NCBI RefSeq assembly: GCF_000344805.1
Contig: NC_020453.1
Span: 7,854,001 to 7,918,000 of the forward strand
DNA: 64,000 nt
From: Bradyrhizobium oligotrophicum S58
Lineage (GTDB): Bacteria > Pseudomonadota > Alphaproteobacteria > Rhizobiales > Xanthobacteraceae
Direction of reading: 5' to 3'
Part shown: positions 1-8,798 of the stretch, piece after piece
How positions within the stretch are numbered: the first letter of the stretch is position 1
Layout: each line of letters starts with the position of its first letter
The notes under the pieces: model-generated
Seen by the model: the letters and a program-made list of their open reading frames with translations, nothing else
Database searches by the model: none
Told to the model about the DNA's origin: nothing
Position numbers and translations under genes: made by a program

Positions 1-1002
1 CTCAAGAATATTCTGCCGGGAAGATTGGGCTTCGGCGCGGCGCCGCTCGGCAACATGTTTCGCGACATCCCGGAGCAGGAAGCGCTCGCGACGGTGAGTG
101 CGGCCTGGGACGACGGCATCCGCTATTTCGACACCGCGCCCTTCTATGGCGCGGGTCTTGCCGAGATCCGCATGGGCGCCGCGCTCGCCGACCGGCCGCG
201 AAGCGATTATGTCGTCAGCACCAAGGTCGGAAGATTGATCCTGGACGAGATCGAGGATGTCGGCGCCCGCGACCTCGGCGAGAAGGGGGATGTGTTCAAA
301 TACGGGCGTCCGAACAAGATTGTGAACGACTATTCCGAAGACGCGACGCTGCGCTCGATCGAAGACAGTCTGAAGCGGCTCGCGACCTCCCACATCGACA
401 TCGCCTTCGTGCATGACGTGGCGCAGGACTTCTACGGCGACGAATGGCTTTCGGTGTTCGAAAGCGCACGCAAGGGGGCGTTCAAGGCGCTCGACCGGCT
501 ACGCGACGAAGGCGTGATCAAGGCGTGGGGCCTCGGCGTCAACCGGGTCGAGCCGATCGAACTGCTGCTGGCGCTGGAAGAGCCGCGCCCCGACGGCTTC
601 CTTCTCGCGGGCCGCTACACGCTGCTCGACCATGCGAGGGCGCTTCAGCGTGTGATCCCGATGGTTGCGGAGCATGAGCTCGCGATCGTCGTCGGCGGCC
701 CCTACAGTTCGGGCGCGCTCGTCGGCGGCCCGAATTTTGAATATGCGCCGGCGCCCCCGGAAATCATCGACAAGGTGGGGAGGATCAAGGCAATCGCCGA
801 CCGCTACGGCATCAGCATGAAGGCGGCGGGCCTCCAGTTCGTGCTGGCTAACCCGGTGGTGGCTGCCGTCATTCCCGGCGCGAGCCGTCCAGGCCGCATT
901 GCCGAGGATCGCGCCGCGCTCGAGGAAGTCGTCCCCGTCGATTTCTGGCGCGAGCTGCGCTCGCAGGCGCTCGTCAACTCCGCAGCTCCGCTCCCCGGTT
1001 GA
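1..1002 (+). CDS. Aldo/keto reductase, 5' end outside window
   Basis: NAD(P)H-dependent oxidoreductase of the aldo/keto reductase superfamily, closest in feel to the D-threo-aldose 1-dehydrogenase/pyridoxal dehydrogenase branch; the substrate cannot be named. The reading frame is open from base 1 (residues LKNILPGR before the first possible TTG at 25), so the true start lies upstream of the window. The TIM-barrel tetrad is visible: Asp and Tyr in DTAPFYG, Lys in STKVGR, His in FVHD. The C-terminal PGASRPGRI matches the cofactor-phosphate loop. The stop is at 1000-1002. About 330 residues are present, nearly the full family length, so only a few N-terminal residues are missing. Confidence 0.88.
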   Translation, partial: LKNILPGRLGFGAAPLGNMFRDIPEQEALATVSAAWDDGIRYFDTAPFYGAGLAEIRMGAALADRPRSDYVVSTKVGRLILDEIEDVGARDLGEKGDVFKYGRPNKIVNDYSEDATLRSIEDSLKRLATSHIDIAFVHDVAQDFYGDEWLSVFESARKGAFKALDRLRDEGVIKAWGLGVNRVEPIELLLALEEPRPDGFLLAGRYTLLDHARALQRVIPMVAEHELAIVVGGPYSSGALVGGPNFEYAPAPPEIIDKVGRIKAIADRYGISMKAAGLQFVLANPVVAAVIPGASRPGRIAEDRAALEEVVPVDFWRELRSQALVNSAAPLPG

Positions 1003-1204
1003 AGTGGGTGTGAGAGGGTGGTTCGCCGAGGTTCCGACCAATGAAGCGTCGAGATTGTGAGCACAGCGGTTCTTCGCAAGCCAAAAAAATAGCCACACCC
1101 GCGTGGTTTTGCGCAGCGGTCGTGAAAGTCAGAACGGCTCACTTCAACAAGTTTGCAGTGCATGATAATACCAAGCGATCTCTTCGATCGATTGGCAATG
1201 CGAA

Positions 1205-4093
1205 ATGCGGACGGCCAGACGGCAACGGGGCGCACCTCGACAGAAGCTGACATTCAGCTTCGGCCCGTTTCGACTGGTCCCCGGCCGTCAGTTGCTTCTT
1301 CTAGACGAGCGCCCCGTCAAGATTGGCGGACGCGCCTTCGAGCTCTTGCGGCTGCTGGTGCAGCGCCGCGGCGAGCTGGTCAGCAAGAACGAGCTGATGG
1401 CGGCAGCCTGGCCGGGCACGTTCGTCCACGACAGCAATCTTAAGGTCAATATGTGGAGCTTGCGGCGCTCGCTGGGAGATACCCAGATCGAGCCCATCTA
1501 CATCGCGACCGTGGCGCGGCGTGGGTACAAGTTCATCGCCGATGTCCGGGTCGGCATCGGCGAGATCGAGGGGGAGCCTGCGCTGGCCGATCCGCTCCCG
1601 CTTTCGCATGCGCCATCGCCGCGCGGCATCGTCGGCCGCGAAGCCGATATCGTTGAAATCGCCGATCTGCTCGCCGAGGACAGGCACGTGACCCTGACCG
1701 GCGCAGGAGGGATCGGTAAGACGACCGTAGCCCTGGCCGTCGCCCAGGCGTTCGTGTCAAGGTATCGCGACGGCGTCTGCTTCATCGATCTCGCGACAAT
1801 CTCCGATCCTACTCTGTTCGGCGCGGCGCTCGTGACGGCACTCGGTATCCGAGGCAATACGGACATGGGGCTGGCTGCTGTCCTCGACTATCTGAGGCCG
1901 CGGCAGATGCTGCTCATCCTCGACAATTGCGAGCATGTGCTGCCAGCCGCCACGATCTTTGCCAGCAAGTTCATGACGGACACATCGCCATCCCGGCTGC
2001 TTGCCACGAGTCGCGAGCCGCTCGGCACCACCACTGAGCACGTCGTGCGGCTTGGCTCTCTATCTGCTCCGAGTTCAGGCCTTGGGCTGTCGGTGGATCA
2101 GGCCGTCAGATTCCCGGCGGTGGAGTTGTTCGTTCGACGCGCCGCCGAATGGTCGGATTACGAGTTCGTCGACGAGGATTGCGACGCCATCGCAGCGGTC
2201 TGTCATTCGCTGGACGGGCTTCCCCTAGCCATCGAATTGGCTGCCGCCCAGATCGGCAGGTTCACCCCGCGGGAGCTGTTGGTCGTCCTCGATCAGAGGC
2301 TTGGCTTTAGCGCGACCGGGGCCGCCGCCGGGCCGCCGCGCCATGAAACCCTGATGGCAACGATCGATTGGAGCTACCGGCTGCTGTCGCAGACGGAAGC
2401 CAGGCTCTTCGCCCTGCTGTCAGTGTTCAGTGACGGGTTCGAGCACGAGGATGCGGTCTTCGTCGCGGAAGCGGCAGGTCTCACGCCGATCGACGTCGCG
2501 ACCGCACTCGGCAGTCTCGTCGCCAAATCACTGTTGAGCGCGGTAGCGCGGGGCGCGAGCCTGCGCTACCGGCTGCTCGATAGCACGCGTCGCTATGCCG
2601 CCGAGCGGCGTCGGGGCGATCCGGCGTGCAGCGGGGCGATGCGCCGCCATGCGGAGCGCATGGCTGCGCTGTTCGAGCAATCCGAGGAGGATTGGAAATG
2701 GCGCGAGCCGACCGATTGGACCGAGCGCTACCTTGGCCGCATTGCCGATTTGAGAAGTGCGCTTTCATGGTCGTTCGGCGAGCAGGGCGATGACATCCTC
2801 GGAATCAGGCTTGCGGTTGCTGCGATCACCCTGTGGTCGGAGACCTCCATCCTGTCGGAGGCGCAAGCGCGGTTGGAGGTCGCACTCGCGTTGGCCAAGC
2901 GCGTTCCATGCGACGATCTGTCCAAGGCAAAGCTCGCCTGTGCCCTCGGATGGAGCCTCTTCTACGCCCGCAAGAGTTCGAACGAGAACGAAGTCACCTG
3001 GCTTGACGCAATCGCATTCGCAAGGCGTGCTGACAGTGTCGACCTTCAGCAGCGCGCGCTGACGGGTTTTGCGTTCTATCTGCTCCAGATCGGCGAGATC
3101 GCACGTGCCATCACTTATCTCGAGGAGGCCACCTCGCTGGCCGACCGAGACCCCGATTCGACGGCGACATCCGAAGCCGACAAGGCCCTGGCCTGGGCCC
3201 ACGCCTTCGCCGGCGAATTAAGCAAAAGCCGCCCGGTTCTCGATCGTCTCGCGTCAACCCATTCGCTAGTCCGGGGGCGTTCGCGCAAGGATGCGAATGA
3301 GGTCTACCGCTTCATCACCGTCCGCACCAACATGCCTTTTGTAGTGTGGATGCAGGGGCAGGCCGACTACGCCGCTCGACTGGCGCGTGAGGCCGTTGAT
3401 GCTGCGGACCGCGGTGGCCATTGGGTGTCGCAGTCGAACGCACTTGGGCTCGCCGCACTTCCTATCTCGCTTGAAATCGGCGATCTTGACGCGCTCGATA
3501 TGTTCACGGAACGCCTGCGTCGCAATCTGGAACGCGAGCGCATCTGGCGCTGGGTTTCGGTCGAGCGCTATTTCTCCGCCTGCCTGCGCGAATTGCGCAG
3601 CGATCCGCGCGCGGTGGAGGATATTCGGGCCGCGATTGACGAACTGATCGAATGCCGCTTTCTGATGCGGATCGGCAGCTATCTGGCTTTCCTCGCTCGT
3701 GCTTATCTGCGGCAAGGGCGGATCGCGCAAGCGCGTGACGCCGTCACGCGCGCCATCGACTATCAGGAAAGGCAGGGCGAGCGCTGGTGCCGCTCGGAAC
3801 TTCAGCGAGTCAATGCATCTATCCTTCTTGAGGATGGCGAAACAGTCCGCGCTGAAAAGCTATTAAAGGAGGCGCTGGCTGAAGCTCGCGCTATCGGCGC
3901 GTTAACTTTCGCGCTTCGGATCGCCACCGACCTCGCCGCTCATTGGGCGGCGACAAACCGCGAGATAGACGCGGTTCAATTGCTCGCTCCGATTTTTGGC
4001 GAATTCACCGAAGGGTTTGGTACGCAAGACCTTGTTCGTGCCTCCCGATTGTTGGCTCAGATAGAGAACCGTACAAGTGGCGTAGGACTCTAA
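1205..4093 (+). CDS. Winged-helix regulator with NTPase domain and TPR-like C-terminus
   Basis: Large cytoplasmic transcription regulator of 962 residues. Residues ~15-111 form an OmpR-type winged helix (KIGGRAFELLRLLVQRRGEL, then NELMAAAWPG and ARRGYKF). Residues ~140-420 are a STAND/AAA ATPase with Walker A GAGGIGKTT (166-174), Walker B LLILDNCEHV (~236-245) and the sensor-like LLATSREPLG. The remaining ~500 residues are helical and TPR-like, typical of a ligand- or partner-sensing domain. There is no receiver domain, so it is probably switched by nucleotide state and an unknown inducer. The ATG at 1205 lacks a good Shine-Dalgarno sequence, but it precedes the winged helix by the expected distance. 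The gene stands alone; its target is unknown. Confidence 0.87.
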   Translation: MRTARRQRGAPRQKLTFSFGPFRLVPGRQLLLLDERPVKIGGRAFELLRLLVQRRGELVSKNELMAAAWPGTFVHDSNLKVNMWSLRRSLGDTQIEPIYIATVARRGYKFIADVRVGIGEIEGEPALADPLPLSHAPSPRGIVGREADIVEIADLLAEDRHVTLTGAGGIGKTTVALAVAQAFVSRYRDGVCFIDLATISDPTLFGAALVTALGIRGNTDMGLAAVLDYLRPRQMLLILDNCEHVLPAATIFASKFMTDTSPSRLLATSREPLGTTTEHVVRLGSLSAPSSGLGLSVDQAVRFPAVELFVRRAAEWSDYEFVDEDCDAIAAVCHSLDGLPLAIELAAAQIGRFTPRELLVVLDQRLGFSATGAAAGPPRHETLMATIDWSYRLLSQTEARLFALLSVFSDGFEHEDAVFVAEAAGLTPIDVATALGSLVAKSLLSAVARGASLRYRLLDSTRRYAAERRRGDPACSGAMRRHAERMAALFEQSEEDWKWREPTDWTERYLGRIADLRSALSWSFGEQGDDILGIRLAVAAITLWSETSILSEAQARLEVALALAKRVPCDDLSKAKLACALGWSLFYARKSSNENEVTWLDAIAFARRADSVDLQQRALTGFAFYLLQIGEIARAITYLEEATSLADRDPDSTATSEADKALAWAHAFAGELSKSRPVLDRLASTHSLVRGRSRKDANEVYRFITVRTNMPFVVWMQGQADYAARLAREAVDAADRGGHWVSQSNALGLAALPISLEIGDLDALDMFTERLRRNLERERIWRWVSVERYFSACLRELRSDPRAVEDIRAAIDELIECRFLMRIGSYLAFLARAYLRQGRIAQARDAVTRAIDYQERQGERWCRSELQRVNASILLEDGETVRAEKLLKEALAEARAIGALTFALRIATDLAAHWAATNREIDAVQLLAPIFGEFTEGFGTQDLVRASRLLAQIENRTSGVGL

Positions 4094-4605
4094 AAACATG
4101 CCCCCGAGCACAAGTTGGTGCAACTGGCAAGCCATCGGTCAGAAGGGCTACGAGTTCTGATTGGATTTTTACTCGACTTCTGGAGCGCGGCAAATGCCTC
4201 GGGCATCCGCTACTCTCGCGGATACTTCCGCTTCTGGTCCATCTCTGACCTTGCCACCGACGCCGGCTGCGTCCGGTGTTGGAGGGAAAGCGGACCAAAA
4301 CGCGATTGCGCTGTGACGGTCGCTTTTGACCCTAACTCTGTGAAAACGCCGCGGGTCCGAGTTCCGAGCTCGATCCGGGCTGACGAGAAGGATCTTCCGG
4401 AGGTCCTTCGGCTCGAGCATGTCCTTCGTGATTTTCACGTGCTCGATCTCGTCGAAATATTCGGCTCGATCTCGGGTTGACGTGGACGATACGCCTTTGC
4501 GTGGCCGTTAGCCTTCTCTTTCACTATCGACAATGCATCCAGCTTCCGAGAGCGGTCAGGACCGTGAATTACTGAATTCATGGTCGCGTGATCGGGAGTG
4601 CGGCA
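4094..4605. other. Decayed intergenic stretch with a ku remnant
   Basis: About 510 bases between the regulator and the small HTH gene. No intact reading frame with recognisable family signature occurs on either strand. Composition is less GC-rich than the flanking genes. A short remnant resembling the Ku protein is readable on the minus strand near 4415-4480. With the radC fragment at 4913-5104, this looks like a site of insertion and decay. Confidence 0.5.
4415..4480 (-). pseudogene. ku: Remnant of NHEJ protein Ku
   Basis: On the minus strand one frame reads RAEYFDEIEHVKITKDML (about 4468 down to 4415). This closely resembles the conserved segment near the C-terminus of bacterial Ku (the AEYFD...VK..KDML motif that precedes AKHIV). 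The similarity stops abruptly after KDML, and no start, core domain or ligD neighbour is present. I read it as a fragment left by deletion or recombination. It is only about 20 residues long, so chance similarity cannot be fully excluded. Confidence 0.45.
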
Positions 4606-4836
4606 ATGGACGATCGAAAATATCTGACGCCAGAGGAAGTCTCGGAGCGCTACCGTGGCGCGGTCAGCGTCGGGACCCTTCGCAACTGGCGAGCGATGCG
4701 CGTCGGACCCGCCTTCGTCAAAATCGGGAAAGCGGTCCTATATCCGGTTGGCGAACTCGATGCTTGGGACAAGAGAAACATGGTGTCCTGCCGTGCGCCA
4801 GGACGATCACCGATGACTGGGCCTGATCAGGCGTGA
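4606..4836 (+). CDS. Small HTH (AlpA/excisionase-like) DNA-binding protein
   Basis: A 76-residue protein with an N-terminal MerR-like helix-turn-helix of the excisionase/AlpA type. [13 protein letters not shown] is followed by [10 protein letters not shown] and a wing [17 protein letters not shown]. Such proteins direct excision or regulate mobile-element genes. The ATG at 4606 is preferred over the in-frame GTG at 4588, because GGGAG lies just upstream and the domain begins immediately after it. The last ~20 residues (after NMVSCR) look unstructured and may be read-through of decayed sequence. No integrase, recombinase or toxin partner lies nearby, so it is probably a leftover from an element. 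Confidence 0.65.
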   Translation: MDDRKYLTPEEVSERYRGAVSVGTLRNWRAMRVGPAFVKIGKAVLYPVGELDAWDKRNMVSCRAPGRSPMTGPDQA

Positions 4837-4912
4837 TGATCACGATTTGGCGTGCACTACCGTCCCCACTCTCCGTCCCCCGCTTGATGGTCGGCCTGCT
4901 AAATCCGTTATT

Positions 4913-5104
4913 CTTCAATTACATAGCTGCGGCGCTACGCTCATGCACAACCATCCGTCCGGCGACCCGACGCCGTCGCAGGCCGACATCCGCATGACCA
5001 AGACGATCGTCGACATCGCCAAGCCGCTCGGCATCACCGTCCACGACCACATCATCGTCGGCAAGAACGGGCATACCAGCCTCAAGGGCTCGGGGTTGAT
5101 GTAG
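4913..5104 (+). pseudogene. radC: C-terminal fragment of RadC (JAB/MPN domain)
   Basis: Residues readable here ([19 protein letters not shown] onward, ending [10 protein letters not shown]) match the last third of RadC proteins. The JAMM metal motif [14 protein letters not shown] and the following [12 protein letters not shown] are intact. The upstream ~150 residues (UPF0758 N-terminal HhH domain and the catalytic Glu region) are missing, and an open frame starting at 4847 has unrelated sequence before residue ~23. The metal-binding half is preserved but the fold is incomplete, so function is unlikely. RadC fragments are commonly found at integration sites and element borders. Confidence 0.75.
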
Positions 5105-5202
5105 GTTACTGCCCCGGATCAGCCGGCGTCGCCGCCAGCTTGAACCGACTGCCCCCTGGCGATCACCTAGACTGTGGTGATGCATGAACAGGGATCTGCC
5201 AG

Positions 5203-5916
5203 ATGCGCGCGGCTTTGATCGGGCTTGTGTTCGGGCTTCTCGGCCCGACGGCAGCGTCCGCCTACGATGCCAACGATCCGGCCAATTGCAACGGCATCGG
5301 CTGGGACGACGCGCGGCCGCTCACCGTCGCCAAGGTGAACGGGACACCACGCGTCAACTTCGTGAAGAGTCCGTACGACGACGACTTCAAGGCTGCCGCA
5401 TGCCCCGCTTCGACCGACGCCTGCCGGAAGAAGGCCTATCTCGTCAGCGGCGACCTCGTGCTGGTCGGCAGGACCCGCGGTGACTTCACCTGCGTCAGCT
5501 ACCAGGCTCCGCGTGCCAAAGCGCAGATCTGGACCACCGGCTGGCTGCCGCGCGCGGCACTCGCCGCCATTGCGCCGATGGCCGCGCCTGCGATGTCCGA
5601 GTGGATCGGCAGCTGGGAGCATCCTGGAGGGGGACTGACGATCAGGAAAGGCGCCGGCGGCGCGCTCCGGATCGAAGGCGATCAGGTGCTGCCGGCCGGA
5701 CGCGAGCTGCGCAACGGATCACTCGGCGCCACCGCAGAGCCCAAGGGAGGCCTGATCGCCTTCGTCGACGACGGCAGCACGCCGTTCGAGCGGCCGAACG
5801 CCGGCGACGAGTGCCGCGTTCGTCTGCAGCGCGTCGAAGCATGGCTGCTGGTCGAGGACAACAATGATTGCGGCGGCGCCGGTGTCAGCTTCACCGGCCT
5901 CTATCGCCGGAAATGA
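5203..5916 (+). CDS. Secreted protein of unknown function
   Basis: 237 residues. It begins with a clear Sec signal peptide (MRAALIGLVFGLLGPTAASA, cleavage near residue 20), so the product is periplasmic or exported. The mature part has several Cys residues (NC, CP, DACRKK, FTC, ECR, DCG), which could form disulfides. A central segment (KKAYLVSGDLVLVGRTRGDF to GWLPR) resembles an SH3-like fold. The C-terminal ~100 residues (SEWIGSWEHPGGG to FTGLYRRK) look like a small beta-rich domain. ATG 5203 has AGGGA upstream. The next gene is convergent. No specific function can be assigned. Confidence 0.72.
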   Translation: MRAALIGLVFGLLGPTAASAYDANDPANCNGIGWDDARPLTVAKVNGTPRVNFVKSPYDDDFKAAACPASTDACRKKAYLVSGDLVLVGRTRGDFTCVSYQAPRAKAQIWTTGWLPRAALAAIAPMAAPAMSEWIGSWEHPGGGLTIRKGAGGALRIEGDQVLPAGRELRNGSLGATAEPKGGLIAFVDDGSTPFERPNAGDECRVRLQRVEAWLLVEDNNDCGGAGVSFTGLYRRK

Positions 5917-5924
5917 TCTTCGGC

Positions 5925-6785
5925 TCACGCCCATCGCCGCGCCAACGCGACACAGAGCACGACGGCCCCGGCTGCACCGAGCATCGTTGCAGACACCGGC
6001 TCATGCAGCAGCAGGCTGGCGAAGGCGAGGCCGAGAAAGGGCTGCAGCAGTTGCAGCTGCCCCACCGTCGCGGTGCCGCCGCGCGCGAGGCCGCGGTACC
6101 AGAAGGCAAAGCCGATGAACATGCTGAAGACGGAGACATAGGCGAGGCCGAGCCAGGCCGCAGCCGTGATGGCCTGCGGCCCGGCCGGCAGGGTCATCAG
6201 CGATAGCAGCAGCATCACGGGGGCCGACAGCACCAGCGCCCAGGAGATCACCTGCCAGCCGCCGAGCCGCCGCGTCAGCATCGCGCCTTCGGCATAGCCG
6301 AGCCCGCAGACGATCACGGCTGCGATCATTGCAAGGTCACCCAGCGGGGATGCGGCGTCATCCTGCGACAACGCAAAGCCGGAGACGGCTGCAGCGCCGA
6401 GCACAGCGAACAGCCAGAACAGCGGCCGTGGCCTCTCGCCGCCGCGCAGCACGCCGAACATGGCGGTCGAGAGCGGCAGCAGGCCGATGAAGACGATCGC
6501 ATGCGCCGAGGTGATGTGCCGCAGCGCGAGCGCCGTCAGCAGCGGAAACCCGATGACCACGCCGAGCGACACGATGCCGAGCGACGGGAGATCGCGCCGG
6601 CCGGGAAGCGGCTGCCGGAACAATGTGAGACAGAGCGCGGCCAGCACCGCCGCCAGCGTCGCGCGGGCCCCGGTCAGGAACAGCGGCGCGAAGCCTTCGA
6701 GCGCCGCGCGCGTCGCCGGCAACGAGCCGCTGAAGATCGTCATCCCCAGCGCGCCGCTGCCCCAGCCCTCGACCGATCCCTTCAT
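5925..6785 (-). CDS. DMT-superfamily (EamA) transporter
   Basis: 286-residue inner-membrane protein with about ten hydrophobic helices in two EamA repeats, the arrangement of drug/metabolite exporters (RhtA/YdcZ-like). Substrates in this family are usually amino acids or other small metabolites. The start is the ATG at 6785 (MKGSVEGWGSG), because GGAGG lies directly upstream; a longer frame to 6902 has no hydrophobic sequence and would overlap the divergent promoter. It is divergent from a MocR-type regulator whose gene starts about 100 bases away. This pairing commonly means the regulator controls the exporter. Confidence 0.87.
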   Translation of the reverse strand: MKGSVEGWGSGALGMTIFSGSLPATRAALEGFAPLFLTGARATLAAVLAALCLTLFRQPLPGRRDLPSLGIVSLGVVIGFPLLTALALRHITSAHAIVFIGLLPLSTAMFGVLRGGERPRPLFWLFAVLGAAAVSGFALSQDDAASPLGDLAMIAAVIVCGLGYAEGAMLTRRLGGWQVISWALVLSAPVMLLLSLMTLPAGPQAITAAAWLGLAYVSVFSMFIGFAFWYRGLARGGTATVGQLQLLQPFLGLAFASLLLHEPVSATMLGAAGAVVLCVALARRWA

Positions 6786-6859
6786 CCTGCAATCCTCCGG
6801 CCTCCGTCTTATCGGGACGCGCCTTGTTGCGGGAGCCACAGATCGATACAATCTGCCCA

Positions 6860-6888
6860 AACTGTACTGACATTGGACCGACACAGTT
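6860..6888. promoter_or_regulatory. Inverted repeat between DMT transporter and MocR genes
   Basis: Arms AACTGT (6860-6865) and ACAGTT (6883-6888) form a perfect 6-bp inverted repeat with a 17-base spacer, inside the ~100-base divergent interval. GntR/MocR regulators typically bind such sites next to their own gene. The site is inferred only from symmetry and position. Confidence 0.35.
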
Positions 6889-8293
6889 GAGCTCCGCAAC
6901 ACCAGATCTGCGCCGGGGCGGCGCCCGAACCGCTGCCATCGTCGAGGCCATCAGGCAGCGGCTGGTGGCGCGCACGCTCGGTCCCGGCCAGCGTCTGCCC
7001 TCGATCCGCGCCTTTGCCGCGGCGATGCGCGTCTCGCCGGCCACGGTCGTCGAGGCCTATGACCGGCTTGCGGCCGAGGGCGTGATCCGCGCCCGCCGCG
7101 GATCCGGCTTCTATGTCGCCGACACCGCGCTGCCGCCGCTCGCCTTGGCCGCGGGCGAGCCACGCCGGCCGCGCGCCGTGGATCCGTTCTGGGTGTCGCG
7201 GCAATCGCTCGATGCCGATGCCGCGACACTGACGCCGGGCTGCGGCTGGCTGCCGGCGGATTGGATGCCGCAGGACGCGCTGCGGCGCGCGGTCCGCGCG
7301 CTGGCACGCAGCGATGGCGCCGTGCTGACCGACTACAGCGCCGCGCGCGGATCGGCTGCATTGCGGCGGGTGCTGCAGGCCCGGCTCGCCAGCCTTGGCA
7401 TCGACACGTCGAGCGAGCAGATCCTGCTGACGTCGTCGGGCACGCAGGCGATCGACCTGATCTGCCGGATGCTGCTGCGCCCGGGCGACGCGGTGCTGGT
7501 CGACGATCCCTGCTACTTCAATTTCCTGGCGCTGCTGCGCGCGCACCAGGCGCGGATCGTCGGCGTGCCGATGACGCCCGCCGGGCCCGACATCGCCCGT
7601 TTCGAGGCGGTGCTCGCAGCCGAACGCCCGCGGCTCTACATCACCAATTCCGGCCTGCACAATCCAACCGGCGCGACACTGTCGCTGCAGACCGCGCATC
7701 GGCTGCTCAATGCCGCCGCCGCGCACGACATGATCGTCATCGAGGACGACATCTACGGCGATTTCGAACCGGAGCCGTCGCCGCGGCTCGCCGCGCTCGA
7801 CGGACTGGCGCGGGTGATCCTGATCGGCAGCTTCTCCAAGACGCTGTCGGCCTCGGTGCGGTCGGGCTACATCGCCGCGCAGCCGGACTGGATAGAGCCG
7901 CTGATCGATCTGCAGATCGCAACCGGCTTCGGCGGCCCCGGCCAGTTCGCCGCCGAGACCCTGGCCCAGGTGCTGACCGGCGGCTCCTATCGCAAGCACA
8001 TCGAGGAGCTGCGCTCGCGGCTGGCACGGGCGCGGCCGCGCGTGGCCGCCCGGCTGCAACGCCTCGGCATCACGCCGTGGCTGATGCCGCGCGGCGGCTT
8101 TCATCTGTGGTGCAGGCTGCCGGAGGGATGCACGGCGATCGAGGTCGCCCGGTCGGCGATGGAGCACGACGTCGTGCTGGCGCCCGGCGACGTGTTCAGC
8201 GCAGCGCAATCAGCTGCCGCGATGATGCGCTTCAACGTGGCGCATTGCGACGACCAGCGCGTCATGGCCGCGCTGGAGCGCGCGCTCAAATGA
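6887..8293 (+). CDS. MocR-family regulator (GntR winged helix plus PLP aminotransferase domain)
   Basis: About 468 residues. An N-terminal GntR-type winged helix (AIVEAIRQRLVARTLGPGQR, then VSPATVVEAYDRLAAEGVI and RRGSGFYV) is fused to a class-I aminotransferase-like domain. The PLP lysine sits in IGSFSKTLSASVRSGY, the cofactor Asp/Tyr region is in VLVDDPCYFN, and NSGLHNPTG matches the substrate loop. MocR proteins sense PLP or amino compounds and control neighbouring genes, here probably the divergent DMT exporter. The start is uncertain. TTG 6887 fits the domain edge but overlaps the inverted repeat; an in-frame TTG at 6824 would add 21 residues. Confidence 0.88.
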   Translation: MSSATPDLRRGGARTAAIVEAIRQRLVARTLGPGQRLPSIRAFAAAMRVSPATVVEAYDRLAAEGVIRARRGSGFYVADTALPPLALAAGEPRRPRAVDPFWVSRQSLDADAATLTPGCGWLPADWMPQDALRRAVRALARSDGAVLTDYSAARGSAALRRVLQARLASLGIDTSSEQILLTSSGTQAIDLICRMLLRPGDAVLVDDPCYFNFLALLRAHQARIVGVPMTPAGPDIARFEAVLAAERPRLYITNSGLHNPTGATLSLQTAHRLLNAAAAHDMIVIEDDIYGDFEPEPSPRLAALDGLARVILIGSFSKTLSASVRSGYIAAQPDWIEPLIDLQIATGFGGPGQFAAETLAQVLTGGSYRKHIEELRSRLARARPRVAARLQRLGITPWLMPRGGFHLWCRLPEGCTAIEVARSAMEHDVVLAPGDVFSAAQSAAAMMRFNVAHCDDQRVMAALERALK

Positions 8294-8362
8294 TCGGCTG
8301 CGCAGCTCGCCGCGCAGTCCGATGATACTCAGGCTGATCCGAAGAGGCTGATCGGGAACGGC

Positions 8363-8692
8363 TCAGTAGCAGTAGCGCGGATGGACGCGGACATAGGCGC
8401 CGTCACCGCGCTGCAGGTAGCAACCATTGCGATAGGCGTAGTAGCCGCCCCGGCGCCGCTCGCCGTCGGCTGCGATCGCGGCTCCGGTGCCGGCGCCGAT
8501 CACGGCGCCAATCGCAGCGCCGCGTCCACCGCCGATCGCGCCGCCGAGAATGGCACCGCCGGCGCCACCGAGGATCGCGCCACCGAGCACGTCCTGCGCA
8601 GCCGCCTGATGCAGCGGCGCGACGGTTGCGAGCACCAGCAGAGCTGCGGCACTCAGGCGGGCGGCAAAGGGAATCCCCAGGCGTCGGGTCAT
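8363..8692 (-). CDS. Small secreted glycine-zipper protein
   Basis: 109 residues with a signal peptide (RLSAAALLVLATVAPLHQAAA). A glycine-zipper stretch follows (GGAILGGAGGAILGGAIGGG and GAAIGAVIGAGTGAAIAADG), then a basic, Tyr-rich tail with two Cys residues ending VRVHPRYCY. Glycine zippers mediate helix packing in membranes; proteins of this layout are abundant in Bradyrhizobium and uncharacterised. They are probably periplasmic or envelope-associated. The start ATG at 8692 is the only one that gives a signal peptide. It is convergent with the MocR gene, 69 bases apart. Confidence 0.75.
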   Translation of the reverse strand: MTRRLGIPFAARLSAAALLVLATVAPLHQAAAQDVLGGAILGGAGGAILGGAIGGGRGAAIGAVIGAGTGAAIAADGERRRGGYYAYRNGCYLQRGDGAYVRVHPRYCY

Positions 8693-8798
8693 GGATAGGC
8701 CTCCGTTCCGAGCTTGTTATCTGACCCGGTCCGGCCGTTCTTGATGCAGATCAAGGCGACGTCAAGGCAGGGACATCCCGGACTCCTGCGGTCCGGCG

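Noticed and set aside
4606..5104. Possible active prophage or integrative element
   Set aside because: Only a small HTH gene and a broken radC are present. There is no integrase, structural gene, tRNA target or direct repeat that could serve as an attachment site.
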